Below, piece after piece: positions 42,280 through 50,101 of a stretch of 64,000 nucleotides of DNA (position 1 is its first letter; each line of letters begins with the position of its first letter). This DNA comes from Bacteroidota bacterium (GTDB taxonomy: Bacteria > Bacteroidota > Bacteroidia > Cytophagales > Cytophagaceae): positions 62,001-126,000 of the forward strand of contig JAEVZS010000002.1 in assembly GCA_023392125.1 (NCBI GenBank), written 5' to 3'. The notes beneath the pieces are model-generated. The model saw only the letters and a program-made list of their open reading frames with translations. It did no database searches and was not told the origin of the DNA. The translations under genes and the position numbers were made by a program.

Positions 42280-43005
42280 ATGTCCAATCAGACAAAAAGA
42301 ACGTATTCCGGTGAGGATCAGAAGGTATGGACCAGCTTGTATAGCCGTATTATTCAGATGCTCCCCGAATCAGCTGACGAAGCTGTTTTGACGGGGTTGA
42401 AGCGAATTGGTTATCCATCCGATTATATTCCAGATTTTAAAGAAATAAATCAGCGCATCCATTCTTTTACCGACTGGGAAATAGTCCCAATGGAAGAAAT
42501 GGTGCCTGACAATGAGTTTATTGCCATGTTGGCTGATAAAAAATATCCATGCCGCACATGGCTCAGGAATATGGATCAGGTTGCTGCCGAGCAGGATGAA
42601 TACGATATGTTCCATGATATAATCGGGCATACACCATTGCTTACTATTCCCAATTACTGTTATTATCTGCAGGGACTGGGCAAAATGGCACTGGAGCATA
42701 TTGGCAATGATCATGCATTGTTGCTGTTGAAGCGCATGTACTGGCATACCATCCAGTTTGGTTTAAGAATATCTGATAATTCTCTGAGAATTTATGGAGC
42801 CCATCTGATATCTTCCCGGGCCGAAACCCTTTATTCCATTAGTGCGGGAGTTCCCAAATATGATTTTCATATCGGAAAGATTATGGATACGCCATACGTA
42901 AAAGGAAGCTTTCAGGAGCGTTATTTTGTAATCAGCAACTATGAAGAGTTGTACAATAACCTGCCGGCTATTCGGGAAGAATTAAACCGAAGGGTAAATA
43001 AATAA
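42280..43005 (+). CDS. Aromatic amino acid hydroxylase homologue with altered iron site
   Basis: A 241-residue protein aligning throughout with the catalytic domain of phenylalanine 4-hydroxylase, including the end RIYGAHLISSRAETLYSISA and the C-terminal ERYFVISNYEELYNNLP. Two iron ligands are present in MFHDIIGHTPLL (His 112 and His 117). The third ligand, Glu in the YWFTVEFGL motif of known enzymes, is replaced: the sequence reads MYWHTIQFGLR with Gln 159 (CAG at 42754-42756). Either the enzyme still binds iron with two His plus water or Gln, or catalysis has changed. There is no regulatory ACT domain. The thioesterase gene follows after 2 bases. The usual assignment phhA is avoided because of the missing ligand. 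Confidence 0.85.
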   Translation: MSNQTKRTYSGEDQKVWTSLYSRIIQMLPESADEAVLTGLKRIGYPSDYIPDFKEINQRIHSFTDWEIVPMEEMVPDNEFIAMLADKKYPCRTWLRNMDQVAAEQDEYDMFHDIIGHTPLLTIPNYCYYLQGLGKMALEHIGNDHALLLLKRMYWHTIQFGLRISDNSLRIYGAHLISSRAETLYSISAGVPKYDFHIGKIMDTPYVKGSFQERYFVISNYEELYNNLPAIREELNRRVNK

Positions 43006-43007
43006 AA

Positions 43008-43577
43008 ATGACACAAACTGAATTCAGGCCGGTAAGCCATTCACGTACTACTCTGACCGAACTGATGATTCCTGCGTACGCCAATTTCGGAGGAAAGATT
43101 CACGGTGGTATTATTCTTTCACTTATGGATAAAGTGGCGTATGCCTGTGCTGCCAAGCATGCCGGCAGGTACTGTGTTACGGTAAGTGTTGACAGTGTTG
43201 ATTTTGTGCAGCCGGTAGAAGTCGGTGATCTGGTATCATTGAAAGCCAGTGTGATCTATGTTGGCAAAACTTCGCTGGTGGTTGGCATAAAGGTACTTGC
43301 AGAAAATGTGACAAACCGTAGTGTGAAGCATACCAATACTTCCTATTTTACCATGGTGGCTAAGGATGAGTCTGATAAGCCGGCAGAAGTTCCCGGGCTG
43401 ATTCTGGAGACACGGGAGGACATCCGGCGTTTTCTGGAAGCGATCCGCCGCAGGCAGCTAAAAGCTCAGTATAAGGAAGAGCTTAGTAATATTAAATCCA
43501 TGCTAATGATTGAGGAAGAATTATACAAACTCCAGCAGGAGCGTTGTATACTGGCGCCTTCAGCTACACGAAAATAA
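43008..43577 (+). CDS. Acyl-CoA thioesterase, hotdog fold
   Basis: A 189-residue acyl-CoA hydrolase of the 4HBT hotdog superfamily (YciA-like or acyl-CoA thioester hydrolase). Seen: LMIPAYANFGGKIHGGIILS (about 20-39) with the family Asn/Gly/His set, LMDKVAYACAAKHAG, VTVSVDSVDFVQPVEVGDLV and LVVGIKVLAENV with an intact strand order. The last about 60 residues are helical and charged, which is unusual for a single hotdog domain. It starts 2 bases after the hydroxylase homologue stop, so it is probably co-transcribed. Confidence 0.87.
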   Translation: MTQTEFRPVSHSRTTLTELMIPAYANFGGKIHGGIILSLMDKVAYACAAKHAGRYCVTVSVDSVDFVQPVEVGDLVSLKASVIYVGKTSLVVGIKVLAENVTNRSVKHTNTSYFTMVAKDESDKPAEVPGLILETREDIRRFLEAIRRRQLKAQYKEELSNIKSMLMIEEELYKLQQERCILAPSATRK

Positions 43578-43627
43578 GCCATCTTCTCAACAGTACTAAA
43601 CGCTTTCTTTTGAGAAAGTAATCATAA

Positions 43628-44266
43628 ATGAACGATAAGAATATTCAATTTTACAACAATCTCGGAGTAGAACCATTCAAAAAGCTTTCCGAGGTTGGCG
43701 GTTTTAGTTCACATAAAGATCTCGAGCTGGTATTTCCCTATATTGATGGAAGCAATTCAATTGTAGAGGTAGGGGCTGGTTTCGGGCGATGCCTTGATTT
43801 CTTCATTAATAAAGGTTTTGAAGGAAAGCTGATAGCGGTTGAGAAAGCTGTGCCTTACCTGGAATATCTTCGCAAGCACTATGCTGACAGAGTGGAAATT
43901 CTGGATGCAGATGTAAAAAAGCTTGAATTAGAGGAAAAAGCAGATACCGTCTTATGGATGTTTAGCGGAATCATTGATTTCAGCAGAGAAGAACAGATAC
44001 AGACACTGCAGCGCCTGGCCGGATGTCTGAATGAAAAAGGGAAACTGGTTATAGATATTCCGAAGCTTGGCTTCAGAACATATGCAGAGCATACCGATGA
44101 GCAGCATTTGCGGTTTGACAGTGAATATGGCTTACTGGAATGCTACATACCAAGTGTGGAAGATATAACCGAATATCAGGAAAAAGCAGGGTTTGCCGGT
44201 TTTATAAGACTTGATTATTCGACATCTTCCGGAAAGCAACGGACTGTATACATTCTGAACAAATAA
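43628..44266 (+). CDS. SAM-dependent methyltransferase, class I
   Basis: A 212-residue class I methyltransferase. The SAM-binding motif I is SIVEVGAGFGRCLDFFINKG (about residues 37-56), motif II IAVEKAVPYLEYL, an acidic strand VEILDADVKKLELE, and a motif-III-like NEKGKLVIDIPKLGF. Substrate unknown. It follows the thioesterase gene after 50 bases and is terminated by a strong 13-base hairpin. It is probably the last gene of this plus-strand group. Confidence 0.82.
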   Translation: MNDKNIQFYNNLGVEPFKKLSEVGGFSSHKDLELVFPYIDGSNSIVEVGAGFGRCLDFFINKGFEGKLIAVEKAVPYLEYLRKHYADRVEILDADVKKLELEEKADTVLWMFSGIIDFSREEQIQTLQRLAGCLNEKGKLVIDIPKLGFRTYAEHTDEQHLRFDSEYGLLECYIPSVEDITEYQEKAGFAGFIRLDYSTSSGKQRTVYILNK

Positions 44267-44307
44267 AAACAAAAGCGCTTTTGATCCGGTAAAAGCGCTT
44301 TTGTTTT
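44266..44307. terminator. Bidirectional terminator with self-palindromic arms
   Basis: Perfect 13-base stem (44270-44282 and 44291-44303) with loop GATCCGGT and flanking A- and T-runs. Each arm contains AAAAGCGCTTTT, itself a palindrome. It separates the methyltransferase gene from convergent trpS. Confidence 0.9.
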
Positions 44308-44335
44308 GCTATTTTCTCAGGGCCGGCATGCCATA

Positions 44336-45307
44336 TCAGATCAGGCCGATTTTCCTTTTGACTTTTGCCAGTACTTCGGACGCGATAGCCCTGGCTTTTT
44401 CTGCTCCCTTTTCCAGACGTTCATCCAGCTCTGCAGGATTAGTCATGTAGAAGTCAAATATTTTCCGCTGCTCTGCGTATTTGTCTACAATGAGCTCATA
44501 AAGAGCCTGTTTTGCATGTCCGTATCCATAGTTGCCTGCCAGGTAATTAGTTCGCATTTCCTCTGTCTGCTCAGCGGATGCAAGCAGACTATAAAGAGTA
44601 AATGTTGTATCGCTTGCGGGGTCTTTTGGCTCTTCCAGGGGAGTACTATCGGTTTTTATGGCCATGATATTTTTTCGCAATTGCTTTTCCGGCAGAAATA
44701 TATCTATGGTATTGTTGTATGATTTACTCATTTTCTGACCATCAATACCGGGAATAGTCATTACCTGCTCATCCGTTTTAGCCTGAGGAAGGACAAATGT
44801 ATCTCCATACTTATGGTTGAAAGAGTTGGCGATGTCCCTGGTGATTTCCAGATGTTGCAGCTGATCTTTACCGACCGGAACAAATTCTGCATCATAAAGA
44901 ATGATATCTGCCGCCATCAGGACAGGATAAGTAAACAAACCTGCATTGACATCAGAAAGCCGCTCAGACTTATCTTTAAAGGAATGTGCGTTGGCCAGCA
45001 TCGGATAGGGCGTATTGCAACATAATATCCACGCGAGCTCCGTTACTTCCCGGATGTGTGACTGGCGGTAAAAGATATTATTGTCTGTATCAAAGCCAAA
45101 GGCAAGCCATGCCGCAGCAATTGAGTAGATATTACTTTTTAAAACTTCCGCATCTTTTATAGTAGTAAGAGAATGCAGGTCAGCTATAAAAAACAGGGAC
45201 TCATGCTCCGGACTTTTTGAAAGGCTGATCGCAGGCTGTATAGCCCCCAGTATATTCCCGAGGTGGGGTCTTCCGGAACTCTGGACTCCGGTTAATATTC
45301 TTGCCAT
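44336..45307 (-). CDS. trpS: Tryptophanyl-tRNA synthetase
   Basis: Charges tRNA-Trp with tryptophan. The 323 residues are of normal bacterial length. Class I signatures are seen: the HIGH-like SSGRPHLGNILGAI near residue 10, the active-site region FIADLHSLTTIKDAEVLKSN, the tryptophan-binding GKDQLQHLEITRDIA, and KMSKS in IDGQKMSKSYNN (about residue 195). It is a single gene; its upstream region contains TTTCTTTG on the minus strand, a partial match to the downstream promoter box. Confidence 0.96.
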   Translation of the reverse strand: MARILTGVQSSGRPHLGNILGAIQPAISLSKSPEHESLFFIADLHSLTTIKDAEVLKSNIYSIAAAWLAFGFDTDNNIFYRQSHIREVTELAWILCCNTPYPMLANAHSFKDKSERLSDVNAGLFTYPVLMAADIILYDAEFVPVGKDQLQHLEITRDIANSFNHKYGDTFVLPQAKTDEQVMTIPGIDGQKMSKSYNNTIDIFLPEKQLRKNIMAIKTDSTPLEEPKDPASDTTFTLYSLLASAEQTEEMRTNYLAGNYGYGHAKQALYELIVDKYAEQRKIFDFYMTNPAELDERLEKGAEKARAIASEVLAKVKRKIGLI

Positions 45308-45461
45308 AATTTCTAAATTCCAACGGCAAAAAAAGAGAAAAATCAGAACAAAGAAAATATTATATGGATTTTATAAACGTTTCGGAATAGATAGTTAATT
45401 TAAACGTCCGGATTAATTGCAATCCGGGGCAGTGTCAAAATACAGTAGAAAAAGTCGCATA

Positions 45462-46541
45462 ATGCATTTGTTAAAAGTATCCGCAGCTATTGGTTTAATG
45501 TTTATTGCTCTGACTGGTTTCAGCCAGCGGATCGAGTTTAGTGAGGTATTGTTTGATTTCGGTCCGGTCAGGGAGCTTGATGGCCTGGCACAACATACAT
45601 TTACATTTGTCAATAAAGACACTGTTCCGTTGTCTGTAACGGAAGTCAAGCCATCCTGCGGATGTACTTCAGCGGGCTGGTCTCAGGATACCATTATGCC
45701 GGGAGATACAGGATATGTTATTGCGGCCTTTAATCCGGCTAATCGTCCGGGGAGCTTTGAAAAAAGTATTCAGGTTGTTTTCAACCAGCCGGAGCTTGCT
45801 ACCGAGCTCAAGTTTAAAGGTTTTGTTGTTTCCAGACAGCATTCTATCAGGGAAGAGTTTCAATATAAATCCGGAAATCTGAGCTTTAGCGGCAATCCGG
45901 TTCATATCGGGCGGGTAGTTTATAATATTCCGGTCAATACGGCTATAAGTCTGTATAATCACCTGAATACTCCTCTCAGACTGATCCGGGTGGAAGGGCC
46001 TGAGCATATAAAAGCCGAAGTACCCAAAATACTTGAGCCTGGCGCCGTAACCGAAATTCACCTTCATTATCTTGGTCATGGAAGTAAAAAAAATGAATTC
46101 GGACCGGTTTCGGATGTTATAATGCTGGTTACTGATGATCCGGATACCCCTAAAAAACAGCTTAAAATTACAGCAGAGATTACGGATATGGTTATGCCGG
46201 ACTCTTTGAAAGGAGAGCAAAGCCGGTTGCCTCAGCTGGAGTTGTCGCATACTTCCGTGCTTTATGATACGATCCAGACAGGGCATATGGCAATGAAGGA
46301 AATCGAAATCCGCAATACAGGAAAGAATGAGCTGATTATCCGGAAAATTCTCAGCGATGCTTCATACATCAGTGTGGAAGTCGAAAAAAAACAAATCAGA
46401 CCTGGTACTAAGACGCGGCTAAAGGTAATCTATAACTCTACCAATATTATCGGTAAGGATGCCAAAAAGATTACTATTTATTCTAATGACCCGGATAATC
46501 CGGTAAAGGAGCTTCCGGTTCGTGCCATTATTGTCCGATAA
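45462..46541 (+). CDS. Exported multi-repeat DUF1573 protein
   Basis: A 359-residue exported protein starting MHLLKVSAAIGLMFIALTGF (signal peptide; a longer in-frame extension to 45417 is rejected). It contains an N-terminal DUF1573 domain with VLFDFGPVRELDGLAQHTFT and the VKPSCGCTSAGW box, then further Ig-like repeats (for example TAISLYNHLNTPLRLIRVEG and MAMKEIEIRNTGKNELIIRK) ending with TIYSNDPDNPVKELPVRAII. These domains likely lie in the periplasm or on the surface; the role is unknown. It is a single gene flanked by a terminator at 46584-46621. Confidence 0.85.
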   Translation: MHLLKVSAAIGLMFIALTGFSQRIEFSEVLFDFGPVRELDGLAQHTFTFVNKDTVPLSVTEVKPSCGCTSAGWSQDTIMPGDTGYVIAAFNPANRPGSFEKSIQVVFNQPELATELKFKGFVVSRQHSIREEFQYKSGNLSFSGNPVHIGRVVYNIPVNTAISLYNHLNTPLRLIRVEGPEHIKAEVPKILEPGAVTEIHLHYLGHGSKKNEFGPVSDVIMLVTDDPDTPKKQLKITAEITDMVMPDSLKGEQSRLPQLELSHTSVLYDTIQTGHMAMKEIEIRNTGKNELIIRKILSDASYISVEVEKKQIRPGTKTRLKVIYNSTNIIGKDAKKITIYSNDPDNPVKELPVRAIIVR

Positions 46542-46583
46542 TAATTCCCGGGTATCGCGATAAAAGGATTGAGCGGGTAAGGT

Positions 46584-46621
46584 AAAAAAAAGAGCCATTG
46601 AGAAATCAATGGCTCTTTTTT
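46584..46621. terminator. Bidirectional terminator between convergent genes
   Basis: AAAAAAAGAGCCATTGA, loop GAAA, TCAATGGCTCTTTTTT. It serves the DUF1573 gene (plus) and the PD40-OmpA gene (minus, stop at 46655). Confidence 0.9.
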
Positions 46622-46654
46622 ATGCAGATCAGGACTTAACAAGTCAGTAATACC

Positions 46655-48733
46655 TCATCGCTCAAGAATAGTAAATTCAACTCGTCTGTTTTTCTGTCTT
46701 CCTTCGGCAGTATTGTTGTCAGCGATCGGATTTTCCATTCCATAGCCAACGGGGGTAATCCGGGCTTGAGAGAGACCTTGCGAGACAAGATAGGAAGCTA
46801 CTTCATTGGCTCTTTCCTGAGACAGCTTTTTATTGCTTTCAACGCTTCCGACATTATCAGTATATCCCGCTATCTCAATTTTGATAGAAGGGTAATCCCT
46901 CATAAACTGGGCAACTCTGTCAAGCTCAACATACGATTCTTTCATCAGGGTTGCTTTAGCGGTCTCAAAGAAAATATTTTCGAGTTTTACAGAAGATCCG
47001 ACTTCCAGTGGAGCTATATACAGGTCCTTGAATATTTTAACCTGATCTTTTTCACCGGAAAGATCGATCTTTTCCAGAGTAGGATAGAAGTAGTCTGCGG
47101 ACGCTTTCAATTCATATACACTTCCGAGAGGAAGCTTCAGACTGTATACTGAATCTTTGATACTGACTCCCTGCAACGGAAAGTCGTTGATCAGAATCTG
47201 AGCGGAGACGGTAGAATCGATACCTTTCAGAGTTTTGCTGTTGATGATTTTTCCCGTTACAAGTGCTTCCGGTTTTTTGGGTTCCGGTTTGACCTGAACA
47301 AATAAATCCAGACCGATTTCATCATATTCATGAACCGACCGGAGATTGATTCTTTCCTCGCCTGGGATATAGTTTTCTGCAAGAGCAGTTACGACATAGT
47401 TTTTCCCGTGGTTGAGATACAAAATATAATTGCCCGCACTGTCGATAGATGCAGAGTCGGCTTTTTCGCCGTTTACCAAAAGCTGAGGATAGCGGAGAGC
47501 AGTAGCTTCTTTAGCGTCTTTTACCCGGATTTTTCCATAAAACTTTACATATGGAACGGGTTTCAGTTTGAGATCGCGTTCCAGGGCTAAATATTCTTTC
47601 TGTTGCCGCAGATCGAATGTGTCAGGAAATGATATATAATGCTCTTTTTCAGCCTGCAGAATATAAAGATTTCCGAGAGGGAGCAATACCTGATAAGAGC
47701 CGTTATGCTGATTTATTTCAATAGAATCAGTAGGTACACCATTGATGGATATACGAACCAGGGTATCTTTCAGAAGAGGCTGATCTGTCAGGGCATGGCG
47801 GACAATACCTTTCAGTTCCAGATATGGATTTTCCTCAAATAGTTTTACTTTGTACAGGTCTGCTTGTCCTTCGCCGCCTTCCCGGTTGGAAGAGAAATAG
47901 GCAACGCTTCCTTTTTTATTGAGGTTGAAAAATCCGTCGAATAAAGGTCCGTTTACCGAGTTATCTAAACGAACTGGCATTGACCACTTCCTGAATTTCT
48001 CATCGAGCCGGTTACTTTCCCAGATACTGAATTCCTTGCTGTTATTGTCTCGGGTGGTGAAATACAGACGACGCGAGACGGAATCTTTAGAAAGCTGAGG
48101 ACTGAGTTCTATACGTTTGGAGCTCAATGATTTTATCTTTTTGGGTTTTGACCATTTCTTGTTCTGCCTGAAGGAAACGTACAGGTCATTCTGAGCACTT
48201 TCCCACTTCGGAGAAAAGGAAAGAATCATGACATCCTCACTGCCGTTCAGCCCTATCTGGGTATATAATCCTTTGTTTTTCTTTATAAATCCTTTGATTT
48301 TTAGTGCTTTCGGATTGCCATAGCTATGAGGACCCAGAACCGGTACTATGGAAATTCCGCGGTTTTTCCAGCGAAGCTTTTTAGTAAAGGTACCGCTTAT
48401 ATAGAGGTTATCGCCTTCGCCGGGTATGGCAAGTACTGCATTATACCGGGCAGTATTAAACGGTGCCTCGGCATGTATGGCTTCTGACCAGGTGCCATCA
48501 TCATTTAAGCGGGAGATCCATATATCCTGACTCCCTTTGGTGCCATAAGTGTTTTCCGGATGGTCTGCTCTTACAAAGTATAGTGTCTGCCCGTCGGGAG
48601 ACAGTACAGGATAGAGCTCATTATATTCGGTATTGACTGACTTACCGAGATTGACTGGAGTAAATGTACTCTGTGCCTTTGTTCCAGAAGCATAAAGGCA
48701 TAAAAACAGACATAAAACTAAAAGATAACGCAT
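46655..48733 (-). CDS. PD40, three carboxypeptidase-regulatory-like domains and OmpA domain protein
   Basis: A 692-residue envelope protein. Order: signal peptide (LLVLCLFLCLYASGTKAQ), PD40/TolB-like propeller (about 25-310; LSPDGQTLYFVRADHPENTY, NKKGSVAYFSSNREGGEGQA), three CRD-like beta domains (about 315-590; ELKGIVRHALTDQPLLKDTL, VKFYGKIRVKDAKEATALRY, ALVTGKIINSKTLKGIDSTV), and an OmpA C-terminal peptidoglycan-binding domain (about 595-692; IEIAGYTDNVGSVESNKKLS, ITPVGYGMENPIADNNTAEG then RQKNRRVEF). Such a layout resembles PorE of the type IX secretion system without its N-terminal TPR. It is last in a three-gene unit with the DUF5723 barrel (6-base gap) and a lipoprotein, suggesting a shared outer-membrane complex. 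Confidence 0.9.
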   Translation of the reverse strand: MRYLLVLCLFLCLYASGTKAQSTFTPVNLGKSVNTEYNELYPVLSPDGQTLYFVRADHPENTYGTKGSQDIWISRLNDDGTWSEAIHAEAPFNTARYNAVLAIPGEGDNLYISGTFTKKLRWKNRGISIVPVLGPHSYGNPKALKIKGFIKKNKGLYTQIGLNGSEDVMILSFSPKWESAQNDLYVSFRQNKKWSKPKKIKSLSSKRIELSPQLSKDSVSRRLYFTTRDNNSKEFSIWESNRLDEKFRKWSMPVRLDNSVNGPLFDGFFNLNKKGSVAYFSSNREGGEGQADLYKVKLFEENPYLELKGIVRHALTDQPLLKDTLVRISINGVPTDSIEINQHNGSYQVLLPLGNLYILQAEKEHYISFPDTFDLRQQKEYLALERDLKLKPVPYVKFYGKIRVKDAKEATALRYPQLLVNGEKADSASIDSAGNYILYLNHGKNYVVTALAENYIPGEERINLRSVHEYDEIGLDLFVQVKPEPKKPEALVTGKIINSKTLKGIDSTVSAQILINDFPLQGVSIKDSVYSLKLPLGSVYELKASADYFYPTLEKIDLSGEKDQVKIFKDLYIAPLEVGSSVKLENIFFETAKATLMKESYVELDRVAQFMRDYPSIKIEIAGYTDNVGSVESNKKLSQERANEVASYLVSQGLSQARITPVGYGMENPIADNNTAEGRQKNRRVEFTILER

Positions 48734-48739
48734 GTTGAA

Positions 48740-50101
48740 TTATAAGTCTTCGGGTGTCGGTTGTTTTAAGGGACTTCTTTTTTTGCCCAATACTATATTG
48801 ATACCAAATCGGACATTGACAGAGCGCGCACCAAGCGGGTCGATTATCCCCAGTACGTTGTCGCCGGCCAGATAGAACTGAATGGGGCCCGGTTTTACAA
48901 CCAGACCAAGTCCGATGTTTTTAAAGCTTCCGTACTGATAGGAATAGCTGACTACTCCCTGCAGGAATTTGCCGACTTTCTGACTCAGTGCAATTGAGAA
49001 TGCCGGACGGATACGACGAAATTTCTCAAGGTATACGGTTCCGAATACATCTGTTTTTCGTGCGAGCGAATATCCGGCGGTCAGATACAATTGGGGAATA
49101 AGCCAGGTTGTATAACTTTCAGAGGTTTTGGTATAGTCAAAGCTATTGCCAAGAGAATCAAGATAATTTTCAAAGTTAATGTCGGGATCTTCTTCAGTCA
49201 GCTGGTCAGAAATGTCAATTCCGCTGAATGTACTTTCTCCGGCCAGCCTGTAATTCCGCACATTGGTTTTCCAGGAGATAAATCCGATATTGTTTAGTGC
49301 TCCGGACACAGTAAGCCGGTCGGTAACTTTATAGCTCATTCCCAGATCAAGTCCGAGACCTTTATTACGGAAATTGGTCAGGTAATTGGTAACGTCAATA
49401 TCTGTGTCGGTCGAATCATCTTCTATATCAACCGGCAGAGAAGTATTCAATACTCCATCAGCTCCGCCGTTTAGCGAATACATATCTGCATCGGTTCTCA
49501 TGGAAAGCTCTTTGTTTCGCATACTGACATTGGCAAGCCCCTGTAACAGTTTAAGCCGTACTCCAAAGCTTACGGGACTTTTATCCGCTTCTTTTGCAAA
49601 TCCGATAGCGTATTCGCGGTAGTGCTGTGCCTGTATGGAAAGTCCGGACAGGTCAATCGTCTGACCCAGATAAGCACCATTTCCGTATACAGCCAGCCTG
49701 ACCAGATCTCCGGGATATGCGAACCTTTCATCTATCCGCTCTCTGATGTGAGCAGAGATATAATAATTGTTGCGCACATTTATCCGCAAATGCAGCAGCT
49801 CAATGTTGGCTCCGGAATATACGTAATTGTGCTTGCGAACCTTATCTGCCAGTTTTGTTAGGCTAATGGTGTCACGGGCACGCTCTATATCATAATAACT
49901 GAAACCAGTGTGAGTGATACCGGCATAGATAGAAGAGAGACCGGGAAATGAAAAGCTTACTTTATGATCCGGAATTGCTGCCGGATTGATATAAGAAGCC
50001 TGATATACGCTGGATAAATGTCCAAGTGTCAGTTCACTTTGACCTTTTGCTGCCAGGCAGCCAAAAATCAGGACCAGGCTATAAAATGATTTACGTAGCA
50101 T
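48740..50101 (-). CDS. DUF5723 outer-membrane beta-barrel protein
   Basis: A 453-residue predicted outer-membrane barrel of the DUF5723 family (PorV/FadL-like topology). Seen: signal peptide (FYSLVLIFGCLAAKGQ), the family start YQASYINPAAIPDHKVSFSF, alternating strands throughout (YAIGFAKEADKSPVSFGVRL, LGLDLGMSYKVTDRLTVSGA), and a C-terminal strand-rich end SVNVRFGINIVLGKKRSP. The stretch TDTDIDVTNYLTNFRNKGLG may form an extracellular loop. It lies between an upstream lipoprotein (stop and start adjacent) and the downstream PD40-OmpA gene, so the three are likely one operon. Confidence 0.85.
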   Translation of the reverse strand: MLRKSFYSLVLIFGCLAAKGQSELTLGHLSSVYQASYINPAAIPDHKVSFSFPGLSSIYAGITHTGFSYYDIERARDTISLTKLADKVRKHNYVYSGANIELLHLRINVRNNYYISAHIRERIDERFAYPGDLVRLAVYGNGAYLGQTIDLSGLSIQAQHYREYAIGFAKEADKSPVSFGVRLKLLQGLANVSMRNKELSMRTDADMYSLNGGADGVLNTSLPVDIEDDSTDTDIDVTNYLTNFRNKGLGLDLGMSYKVTDRLTVSGALNNIGFISWKTNVRNYRLAGESTFSGIDISDQLTEEDPDINFENYLDSLGNSFDYTKTSESYTTWLIPQLYLTAGYSLARKTDVFGTVYLEKFRRIRPAFSIALSQKVGKFLQGVVSYSYQYGSFKNIGLGLVVKPGPIQFYLAGDNVLGIIDPLGARSVNVRFGINIVLGKKRSPLKQPTPEDL

